A stretch of 64,000 bases of DNA from NCBI GenBank assembly GCA_902702965.1, contig CACRXP010000002.1:4047245-4111244 (forward strand), written 5' to 3'. The notes under the pieces were generated by a model, which was not told where the DNA came from, did no database searches, and saw nothing but the letters and a program-made list of their open reading frames with translations. A program made the translations under genes and the position numbers. The stretch is from Spirometra erinaceieuropaei. Lineage: Eukaryota > Platyhelminthes > Cestoda > Diphyllobothriidea > Diphyllobothriidae. Positions 45,235-54,914 of the stretch are shown piece after piece. Position 1 is the first letter of the stretch. The number at the start of each line of letters is the position of its first letter.

Positions 45235-46485
45235 GGAAGCATATCGCGTGGTCTACACTTGATGCAGTGAGATCTTATCCCAACTGTCCTAAAGTATGCG
45301 TGTGGACTGAAGGTCAGACCGACTGCCACGGTCGTTATTCGGCACTGGAAACCTATCTCAGTGTTGATAACAGCGGCGGTGGTCTACAGTCATCGTTAAG
45401 CAAATATGCTGCCATTGATTAAGCTACATTCGGACTACTGCTGTCGCGATTAACCTCAAGAGTCGTTGCTAGACATTGGTAAACCCGGACGCGGTATGCT
45501 GCTGTCCGTTAGACACCGTCGTAAGATAAATTACCGTAGGATAAGCTGAATGCGGACTACTGCTGTCACTCGTCGGCCGTGTTCGTCTAGTCCATGGATG
45601 GTAAACTATCGATCGGTATTTATCCCTAGCCTCTCTACTACCCAAGAGATATGCTAGTGAACACGAAGCCACATGCCGAGGTATGCGGTCGCCCTTCATC
45701 TGTAGAAGCTAATATTAAAGCTGATGAACCTAAGGTGGATTCACAGTGATCCTAACGTAAATATCCTACGATAAGCTGCCATAGGTTAACCCGAACGACG
45801 GCGACTTAGCTATCCCCTCACGTTAGGAAGTGATGGTCGAAGGTGATAAACGAACTGCTCTGTCAAAGGTGAATGTGTTGGAACTCTCCTAACTCCAGAT
45901 ACTATGGAATAAGCCAAGTAGGGACCATATGCGGTCGCTTGTCAACTGTGGAAGCTGATGTAAAGGTTAGTAAGCGTACGATTGGTCTAACTACGGACGT
46001 TATGGTCATAATCGATAAGACAAATCGTCAGGCCACAGCCATCGCATAGCAAGAGTCCAAACGAATGCTACCGTAAATTATTCTGCTTACCGATTATACG
46101 CTGGGTCTTTAGCTGTGGAAGCAAATATCAAGACTGGTAAACATAGGATAGATCTAAAGCCATCCATCCCCAAGTGCCGTGAGATAGGTTGTCGCTGAAT
46201 AAGCATCAAAGCGACTAATGTCGTCACTCATGGCCAACGGAAGCATATGTAAAGGATGGCAAAGCAGTCGGTGGTCTGCAGCGATCGTTTCTCAACTCTC
46301 CTAAAGTATTTAAGATTAGATTTAGCCGCAACCCCACTACTGCTGTCACTCGCCAGCCATGTAAGCCTTGCTAAGGGTGGATAACCATGCCTGGCTTTTC
46401 AGCGTTCGCATCTCAAGTGAAGCAACATTAAGACTGAAGGTGAGATGAGAGATGCTACTGTCACTCGCCAGCCATGTAAGGATGA
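45235..46485 (+). repeat. degenerate satellite of about 122-bp period, right part
   Basis: Unit markers (GGA)CTACTGCTGTC(A/G)C recur at 45431 and 45553 (122 bp) and near 46213, 46335 and 46450. A second marker, CT(G/T)T(G/A)GAAGC(T/A)(G/A)AT followed by AAG..TGGTAA, occurs near 45707, 45949 and 46117. Unit sequence is diverged but order is kept. The left end continues the unit interrupted at 34540 by LINE A. Confidence 0.7.
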
Positions 46486-46599
46486 AAAAACAAATATGTA
46501 TGGCTATAACTTACTCAAATAAATAGAGTAGGTATTATTTCTAGGTAACTGAGGTATTCGGTTCCATCTCAAATTAGTTACCCTTCAGCCTAATAAAAC

Positions 46600-47180
46600 T
46601 CTTGTCCCAACGATCGTGTCAACATAATAGAATTCTCTCCTAACAAATGTCGCTGTGTGTGTGTTTTGGACAGGATAGACTACCCTAACTAGTGATTTTT
46701 CAAGGCATCCCTATGACTGAATGTTCCACCATCAGGAACATGGCTTTAAACTACACCAGCAATCTTGCCCCATGCGATAGACTTACGGATAAAGCTGTCC
46801 ACGCTTGCTGTTTTTTGCTTATAATCTCTACTTTCGTGAACTCAAATTGAGACTTCAATGTATGTTTGTTATTCTCATGTCTTCCTTTCTTGAGTATACT
46901 TCCTCCCCCTTCCCCACCTCTTAATGCTCTTTCTTCTTGGTTTCCAGGTATAACGTTCTTTGCAATAACCTCCCGGTCAATATTAGATCGTCAAATAAGT
47001 TATTTTCTCTTAAGAGAAGACTATGCTTTTATTTTAACAATGATACGACTAGCGTTTTATTTTTCTCATTTTTCCCTAGAAGCCTCTTCCAACACTTCGA
47101 AAAGGACCATCAGATGCTTAGGACGACGCCTCCAAATTACCGCACCCGTTCGTGTCTACCTCTCTGCTTGTGGTTTTGCT
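46600..47180 (+). mobile_element. LINE B-type fragment, ORF2 C-terminus and 3' UTR start
   Basis: Follows LINE B 42624-43430 with large gaps: TCTCCTAACAAATGTCGCTG, GGACAGGATAGACTACCCTA, GGCATCCCTATGACTGAATG, then TTTCCAGGTATAACGTTCTT and TTAAGAGAAGACTATGCTTT. Frames are broken. Confidence 0.7.
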
Positions 47181-47249
47181 TTCCACGGTCTCTCGGCAGA
47201 AATTTTCGATTTTTTCGACTTTTTCAGTCTATGCATTTTCGCCTCCACA

Positions 47250-49100
47250 AAACGCGATGTGTCCTTAACTAACCTCTCTGAAGAGACCACCAAAATTCGT
47301 ATTGGGAAACGAACGGCAAGCAGATCTCATCTTGTCGCGAAAGTTCAGACTTCGAAACAACCATCGTGAAGTGTTTTTTTCAGCCGGTCTATCACCCAAT
47401 CGAACGGATAAAAATGAGGACGCTGGAAGCGGAACTGAGAAAACGTCAGAGCGAGGGCGAAGTGAATCTAAAAATAGTTAACAACCAAATTGTGAAAAAA
47501 GAGCGCTCCTTTTTGTGGAATCATCCGGTGACATTGACGGTAAAAGCACCGGCGCTCGGTTCCGACAAACTTCTCCGTAAATTCAAAATCGACTAGTGGA
47601 CTTGGTACGCCAAGTGAAATATGCAGTAGTAACCATCAGTCAAAAGCACTAACAAACAATTTCCGGAGATCTAAGCAACCGAATGATATAAAAATGATGT
47701 ACACAAGTGTGCAGAGTTTATTAAACGAATTGGACCAAATAAAACTTACTGTGGCCCATTTCAAACCCGACTTGATGGCTTTAACAGAAACATGGTTAAA
47801 TGCACAGATAAAAGATGCGGAAGTTTTGCTATCTGGTTTTCAGCTTCTCAGAATTGACCAAAACGAAGGAAAGGGTGGGGGAATGCGATAGTTACGCAGG
47901 ATGGCATCGACTACGTTAGAGTTTAGCTTTCTCCATTTCGGAACATTGATTGTGAAATTCTCATTTGTTACTTGAAATTGCCAAACCATCCAAGCCTGCA
48001 TATGGCCCTGGTTTAATGACCGCCTGGCCAGCGGACGGACGCGGACGATGCACTCACCAGCGAGATAAAAGAAATTTGTCAAAGCAAACACATAATGCTA
48101 CTTAGTGATTTCAACTGTCCAGACAGAGTGGGATTTGATGCATTGCACGCGATCAGAAAACTCCTTCGAACAGAAATGTATTCAACTTATCACAAATGAG
48201 TTCCTTACCAAAAGTGCTAAAGTGGACACTCGATTCAGAGATGGACAGCAGTCCAGTTGTTTGGACCTCATCATCACTTGGGATGATAGTTGCATTCTCG
48301 GATTGGAATCACACACGCCCCTTGGCCGAAGTGACTACAGCGTTCTTGTTTGGGAGTATAGTCATTTTTCTGTAAACGAAATCCGAGCTGCTGAGGAAAG
48401 AAATGTATGGGAAGGAGATTTTCCCCGAATGAAAAATCTACTACAGAATGCGAAATGGAATGCTGCCAATGCACCTGACCCAGAAAGCGATTGGCTCTTA
48501 TTCAAGAACATAATGCAACACTTGGTAGAAAGCTGCTGCCCACGTAAGAGGAAACCGCGCACTTCCCCACCAGAGTGGGTGACGTCAGAAATAAATAACC
48601 TTAAATTGAAAAGGACACTTATGAAAAAGTAAGCTAGATGTCAACAACCAGAACATTTCGTTGACTTCTGAAAACAGGGTAATGTATGTCGGAATCTGCT
48701 GAGGAGGGAACGGGCAGTATTTCAGTCAAAACATCTAAAAAATATCCCGCAAAATTCCAAAAATTTCTTTGGATTCGTGAATAAGGCGAAACACAACCGG
48801 GACTGCATTCCCAGTCTAAAAGGTCGCCAGGGAAATACTTTGTCTGACATTTCACATAAGGTTAACCTGTTGTCCGATTCCTTCACGTCTGTGTATACCA
48901 AGGAGCCAGCTTTTGATGAAAGAGTTTACCCCCAAATGGTTAAATCAGGAAATACAATTAACACGGTGGACCTCGCAAGAGACATGATGAGGAAAGCTTT
49001 GAGTCAACTACAGCCCACTAAATCCTCTGGTCCGGACGGCGTGTTCGCAAAAGTCCTGAATGAACTATCAAACCAACTGGTCTCTCCGTTATCCAGGATC
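47250..49100 (+). mobile_element. LINE A-like fragment (diverged subfamily A2)
   Basis: Starts in an ORF1 C-terminus (CFFQPVYHPIERIKMRTLEA, then ELRKRQSEGEVNLKIVNNQI, compare RRELVLELKSRLKDGEHN in LINE A). It continues with endonuclease (MYTSVQSLLNELDQIKLTVA, ALTETWLN), a damaged stretch at 47890-48100, then SSCLDLIITWDDS, LGRSDYSVLVWEYSHFSV, the linker, and RT entry (QLQPTKSSGPDGVFAKVLNE). It stops near 49095 where LINE C sequence begins. SDH is changed to SDY and stops occur at 47889 and 48630. Confidence 0.75.
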
Positions 49101-49104
49101 TCAG

Positions 49105-52100
49105 AACTTCGAGGGAGACCGAGGCTCTGCCTACCGAAAAATGCGAATCAAAACGGAAATGTGCAGGAGAGTAGAAGTTAAGCGACCAACAGGCAAATTA
49201 AATACGTCTTGTTTAATCTGTCAGCCCGGTATACAAACAGCCCTACCGACTCATCCAGCAACCCCTAATAAACCAAAGCATGTGCCCAACTCAAAGACGA
49301 GTCCGAATGCAGTCTCAGTCACACGTACATTGGGTAAATCCAGTTCCCCTAAGAAGTCTTTCCTTCCACAATCGCCAACCACTCCCTCAACCTCCACAGC
49401 CCCAAACACAACCTGCTTCCAACTACCCCCCCCCTCCCCAGAACTCATACTGAAACGGTCAAGTCGAATATGCCCACATTCCCGTCTTTGAATAGAATTC
49501 CTGCCTCAATCGAAACAGTGCGTCCCCCACCCCCAACATGTTCCCTCCACGGCTGTTTTACCAATGCATTCCTCATGCTAATGTCTATCTTAAGCCAGTT
49601 AACTCACTTGTTCCTCAGTTTCACTCCGGAAGAATACGTTACAGTATCCAGCCGTGAATTTCCAGCCGAAAATGAACTAGCTAACAATGGTCACCAGTTT
49701 CCCTGCCAGTCACTTCTTCCCCCAAGTCCTACTCCCCTTTGTTCGCGTCAGGGTCCTTTTTTGCCACTGAATTTTTTGCCGATCCGGATAGGTACATCCG
49801 GACAGTATTTTCCGTGGGCAGTCAGCCACTGGACGACGTAGCCCGCCTCCCTCAGAAACAAATAGTCTTTCCCCTTACACTTTTTGTTCTAAATGCCAGC
49901 TGCTTGCTAAATAAGATGTCTTAGTTTCAGACTCTGGTGTTTATACACTGCCCAGATACTGTCATAGTAACTGAGACATAGGCATCGACTTCCATAGCTG
50001 ACTCCGAACTCCCTCTTCTAGGCTATACTTGCATTGGAAATGATCGTCAAGAGAGCCGTGGTAAGGGAGCTGCATCTACGTTAAGCAAACACTTGCATTT
50101 CTACCGCTGGACCTCCCGCATTTTTCCGCGGTAGACGACAGCTGTTGGCTCCAAGTTGCTTTAAAAAATAAGTTCTCTTTGCCCGTTGGCTGCGTCTGTC
50201 GCCCTCCCAACGCTAGTGAAATTTTTGATCGTTTACTCTCACGGGCATTTCATGCTGCGGTCGACTCAAGCTTTAAGTATAAGTTGGTTGTGAGTGAATT
50301 CAACCTTCCTGAACTCCGCTGGTCTCCGCCTTCCGGCCACAAAAAGTTCGAAGGCTATCTTGAGGCTGTGGATGCTTGGATGTGGAGTCAGGTTGTCGAT
50401 TTTCCCAGCCGAGGGTCAAGCATACTTGGCCTAATGTTCTGTGGAGGTTTTATAACCTTCTCATTGTCATCCCCAGGCCCACTCGGGAGCTCAGACAATG
50501 ACATAGTTGTTTCAACGTTAGAACTCGAGGCTGAAACATTTTTTCCCAAATATAGGGTTTTTCGCGATTTGCAATCAGCTCGCTCAACCGAAGAATTAAC
50601 AAACCTTAATTCCTTCGATTGGGCTGATTTTTTCCCAGGTTCGGATGTAAAGTTTGCACTGATAAACTGCACGATATTTCGGACCCGCCTATTTCTCGTT
50701 TTGTCCCTCGTAGGAAAATAATTAATGTCGGTGTAAGATTTTCTTACCCTTACCTTTTCGCCGCAGGTTGCGCAGACTTTCTCGTCGATTCCATCTTCAG
50801 AACAGTGTTTCCCTTCTGCCCTCGGTTTTTAGCGAGCAAGAAGGTTGTTCGATGAATAACAGCTAACCGAAGAGGTCTAGTTCACCAAAAACCGTTCGTT
50901 AAATGTCTCGAAACTTTCCATCCGAAAAATACTAACTCATAGAAAGACGCAGTATCTCGCCCTCCGGGAGCTTTCAGAAATCCTATAGCTGATGTCCAGT
51001 TGACTGCAGATAGTTTAAATGCTTTTCTATCCAAAACTTTTATTCAACACTTCTATTCAAAACGCGACCGCCATGCTTCTGAGCATCCACGTTTGGACCG
51101 GAGCACTTATCGAAATTATAACTTGCACCCTGTGGGACGTGACTGTAGTCATTCGGCGTTTGCGTTAATCTCATAGCCCTGGGCCCGATGGTGTCACCGT
51201 TATCATCCTACAATCGAATGCAAATGAAATTTTCCCGTCACTCCTGTCCAAGATATCCAATCTCGCCCTCGAAAGTTCACCTATCCAACTTTATGGAAGG
51301 AGTCGTCAATTTTGCCCATTCCCAAGCATGGCCAGTCTACGTCATTTGATCGTGTTGACCATGATCTTTTTCGCCTGAAACCTTCCTCTTTCAGAATAGA
51401 TGGCAAACTTCCAAATTTTATATCCTCTTACCTGGGCGCTCGCACACAACGGGTGAAGATTTCTAATGCTATCTCCAAATCCACATGTGTGGGAAGTGGA
51501 GTCATTCGGGGCAGTGTACTCGGTCCGCCATTATTTTGTCTGTTTGTCAACGACAAGCCAGATTTCTTTCAGAATGGCGAACCCCTCATGCATACCGATG
51601 CTTTGAAAGTTTCATATTGATATAAACCAGCAGATTATGACATCGTGCTCGAGCACCTACAGGCCTTCGCTCAGTGGTGCCGCACGTGGCGCCTTTCTCT
51701 TTCTTGGCATAAATGCACAATCATGGTGATTGGCGATAACCACCGACCTCAAATAAGTATTAACGATAATAATATAAACGGGCATGGGGTTATTAGGGAT
51801 CTGGGTGTATCATACTCCAAGGTTCTTAATCTTTCGAAGCACTGCACCCCGATAGACTCCAAAGCATGGAGAACGAGCGGGCTTGTCCTCCAAAACTTTA
51901 AAACTTGCGCTACTATAATGCGCCTTTATAACATGTACGTTAGACTTGGACTAAAATACCGTTCATTTTTATTTAGCCTTATGAATGCTGCTGAGCGGAA
52001 GAAAATAGACTCCGTCCAACATTTTTAACCCCGAAACACCGGAATCTGTCTTACCAAGAACATTGCTGGCTTACAGGCCTTGACCCCCTGTGGTTTTTCG

Positions 52101-52475
52101 ACTACAAAAGGGACTATCTTTACTATTTAGGCTTTTATATAGTTGTACCTTCAACCCGCTTACTACTTTAAAACATCTTGTCCACCCCCGACGTAACAGC
52201 CACCGTGAGGTCTTTTTATTTCTTCCTGTGGAGCGTACCGTGAAATATCGTCGGTTGTTTTCTGTGAACGCAGTTGCTATTTGGAATAAATTACCCAGTA
52301 ATTTGAAAAGTCTGCAAAATTATCCTTTGTTTAAGAGAACCGTTACTCGTTTTTTCATTCAGAAAAGCTCCCACGAATTTCGGGTGCTGAATCCACCGGT
52401 AGAATATACCGTAGCGACGGCTTTCGTGGTCTCTGATCTCTATGTCTGCTCTCACCAAGGACAATTTCGTTAGCT
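49105..52475 (+). mobile_element. LINE C (CR1-like), decayed, with RT core deleted
   Basis: An ORF1-like Pro/Ser/Thr-rich frame (from SCLICQPGIQ, 49190-49491) precedes an endonuclease (TVIVTET, KYKLVVSEFNLPELRWSPPS, GSSDNDIVV). The usual GDFN is SEFN and SDH is SDN. RT is present only in part: a K-HG block at 51320 is joined directly to FDRVDHDLFRLKPSSF, removing about 100 residues, then FISSYLGARTQRVKI, GSGVIRGSVLGPPLFCLFVN and MHTDA where (F/Y)ADD is expected. The C-terminal domain is recognisable (WCRTWRLSLSWHKCTIMVIG, RRLFSVNAVAIWNKLPSNLK). It is dead, with several frameshifts and stops. Confidence 0.75.
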
Positions 52476-52479
52476 AACA

Positions 52480-53055
52480 GCGACAGCTGACCTTCAGGGC
52501 TACTGTTTGGCCCAGTCCCAACTTCATGAATAGGATTGGCGACTGATAATGTTCGATGCAGTGCTACCCATACCTTTCACGACTGTCGTCATTTCATTGA
52601 CTGCAGTTTTTTTTCTCCTGTAACCTCCGAACTACAAAAACACCATTCTCTGTACTAATTCTTAAGGAGTTTTGTACACTTGCCCTGATCCGTGCTTTAT
52701 CGTTCTTTGAAAATACCTGTAAACTGACATTAAATCTAATTGCTACTATTATGGATGCGGAGGCCGCCAAAGTTTGCTAAAATGTATGGCCATGACCAAT
52801 GGCTACTGCAACACCAAGCCAACTAGGCAATCTTCGCACCACATGACACTATCTGCGATTCATGCGGGAGCTGCCAAGTTTGGTAGGCAGGCAATGACAT
52901 AGCAACTGCGTCCTATAAATATTGCAATTCCCGTGGACTCATTGCCCTTACCTGAATTTGTCTCTGATTCTGACATTGAGTGAAGACCTAAAACATCAGG
53001 CGAATAAACAGGAAACCGGCCTCAATCTTGACGAATCTTGTTCGGGATTATGAAT
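52480..53055. other. unassigned spacer, possibly the LINE C 3' UTR
   Basis: AT-rich, no frame or repeat recognised. The end of LINE C could not be fixed; no simple-repeat tail stands out. Confidence 0.3.
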
Positions 53056-53059
53056 GTTC

Positions 53060-53480
53060 TGAGCGACCGAACTTCGGAGTGAGTTTACAAGAATCCAAGT
53101 TTCTCGGAAGCAGCTTTCAGCTTGATTTAGAAATTCATCTGTGTGTTGTCATTTGATGAGGTCGTCAAGTAAAGTAGACCTGCTGCGATGTCAGCTTGAT
53201 CTTCAGTTAGTGTAGAACAACACAACCAATGCACAGGAGCTGCCACCATGACTTGTGAACAAAATTTTGCCGTTTGTCGTCGCTTCCATCACAGAACAGG
53301 AAAACTTTCGTGCACTACATGCTACATTCACCGGGCTGCGTCTCGATCGTCGCTTGACGGCGTCATTTCCATTGCCAACAAGGGAAATGAAAGATTCCGG
53401 TTAGTCAAAAACCAGGCAAATGCGCTTGTATACACTATTGGTTATCGAAATATGGGGGAAACTCAGCGGACTATAACTTG
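53060..53480 (+). repeat. dispersed repeat D, copy 2
   Basis: Partner of 22150-22530. Here a + frame of 93 codons (53248-53529) is open: MTCEQNFAVCRRFHHRTGKL, a Cys pair in SCTTCYIHRAASR, then RLVKNQANALVYTIGYRN. I do not recognise the family. Conservation of the reading frame between two unlinked copies suggests a former coding region of a mobile element or a gene-derived repeat. Confidence 0.5.
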
Positions 53481-53624
53481 TAAGGCTACCGGTGGGGCGA
53501 TAATGGGCTTACATTTTACAAACCTGTAAAATATTAAAAGATAAAGCCGAGTTGAAATGCAATTTGATCTTAAAACTAGCCATATATACGTTAATCGAGA
53601 GTTTTGCACAAACCATTTCAGGTT

Positions 53625-54086
53625 TCAAAGGAATGCTCGAGTGGAACAGGTGTGTTTTTGCAACCTACCGCTAGCTTGTTGAGGCCAAGATGGTTCAAGA
53701 ATTACAAGTTTGAGTAGATAGCTTGCATTCAAAGGGAGACAGTCGATAGTTCGTTTCAGTTTCAGGCGGGCACTCTTTAAACATGTTATGAACTGCTGTG
53801 TATTGCCATGAACTTTGCAGGGCGCTTTAATTTCAGTGTATTTTTCAAGGCTATTAGCAATACGTTTAAAAAGCCCGTACGCCTTGGCTTTCATCCTAAC
53901 AATTGTAAAAACATCCGTTTTCATTTGCGCTATCACTGCTATATGCTCGCCATTTGTTCTATTTTCACGCTCTGACAACTGCCGACGTATGCGCTGTTTT
54001 GCCCACTTTGTCCCGCTTCGTTCTATTTTTCTCTTTTTCGCCTGTGGTGTAGGTTTCGGTGGTTTTGTCGCACCGTTCGCATGCAT
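53625..54086 (-). CDS. hypothetical basic protein
   Basis: A 153-codon open frame on the minus strand. The first 45 residues are very Lys/Arg-rich (PPKPTPQAKKRKIERSGTKW, then AKQRIRRQLSERENR), like a nuclear localisation or nucleic-acid-binding segment. The rest is helical and basic with Leu-rich stretches. No domain is recognised, no acceptor or donor stands out, and there is no homologue in the window. It may be a small gene, a retroelement relic or chance. Confidence 0.2.
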   Translation of the reverse strand: MHANGATKPPKPTPQAKKRKIERSGTKWAKQRIRRQLSERENRTNGEHIAVIAQMKTDVFTIVRMKAKAYGLFKRIANSLEKYTEIKAPCKVHGNTQQFITCLKSARLKLKRTIDCLPLNASYLLKLVILEPSWPQQASGRLQKHTCSTRAFL

Positions 54087-54089
54087 TGC

Positions 54090-54810
54090 AGCTCATTCCG
54101 CTTTTGCCTGTCCAGCCCCAAAACCCCTTCTGGTTCTATGTTAATCCCGCGATACTTAGCTTATATTTCGCCTCCGCGCGATTTCCTGTCGAAATTTGAA
54201 AAGTTATTCAGAGGTATCTGGCGGTCCTACACTGGCCCCAACTTTGGTTTTACATATGACTCGTTTTTGTGGAGTTGCGAGGGCTTCTCGGCAGCAATGA
54301 AACCGAAAAGTTTAAGTAAAACCCCTGAGGAAAGGGAGTAGAGTTTGCCGAGGCTCGCATAACGTCATTTTTCTGTCCATATTTACTGGTCGTCACCAAC
54401 TACGGAGAGTCAGTTGTCCTAATCGTGATTGGCATGCAACTGTCAGAGATCCAACACGAGCCCATCCCGAATATTCTCAGGAAAATATAGGACAACTATA
54501 TGCAGATTGGAAAAACTGGCGGATTTTCAACAGAGTACGAGGCGTCTGCTTTCAAATAAACTATCTATGAAAGGCTGTGTTCGTTAGCTATTCATTTTCG
54601 CAGATTGTTTCTGCCTATCCTACTGCGCCCTCAGCTGGCTTTCGTGCGTCTCTTCGACGCGAGCAATACACTAGTCGTACATTCGAGGTCTCTTATAAAG
54701 TTACATAAATAGTTAAACACATACCAAATTGAAACTCGGGGTTGTGGGAGTTATGCATCACTTGGTTTGTTTTACTGCACAGCGGTGGCAATCGCCTACA
54801 ACGCAAAGAG
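54090..54810 (+). promoter_or_regulatory. 5' flank of TCERG1
   Basis: Upstream of the TCERG1 start codon. A TATA-like CTTATAAAG lies near 54691 and a pyrimidine-rich acceptor-like TTTGTTTTACTGCACAG near 54767-54782, 29 bp before ATG. The latter could be a trans-splice or 5' UTR intron acceptor. Both are suggestions only. Confidence 0.2.
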
Positions 54811-54914
54811 ATGGCTGACGATGCTCAAGTTGCGACCGTGGACTGCCACGATGCTACTGGGCCAGATAACGCGCCTTCCAGCCCGCAATCAAAGCCCCAA
54901 CGACCGCCTCTCAG
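54811..54914 (+). CDS. TCERG1: TCERG1 coding exon 1
   Basis: Encodes [20 protein letters not shown] and a short Pro/Ser stretch ending PPLR. Donor GTATTT, phase 2. The ATG is the first in the frame that reaches the donor. The exact start is supported only by frame and splice fit. Confidence 0.7.

Noticed and set aside
46866..47369. 167-codon + strand open frame
   Set aside because: It runs across the junction of a LINE B-type 3' fragment and a LINE A-like ORF1 end in a frame that matches neither; accidental.
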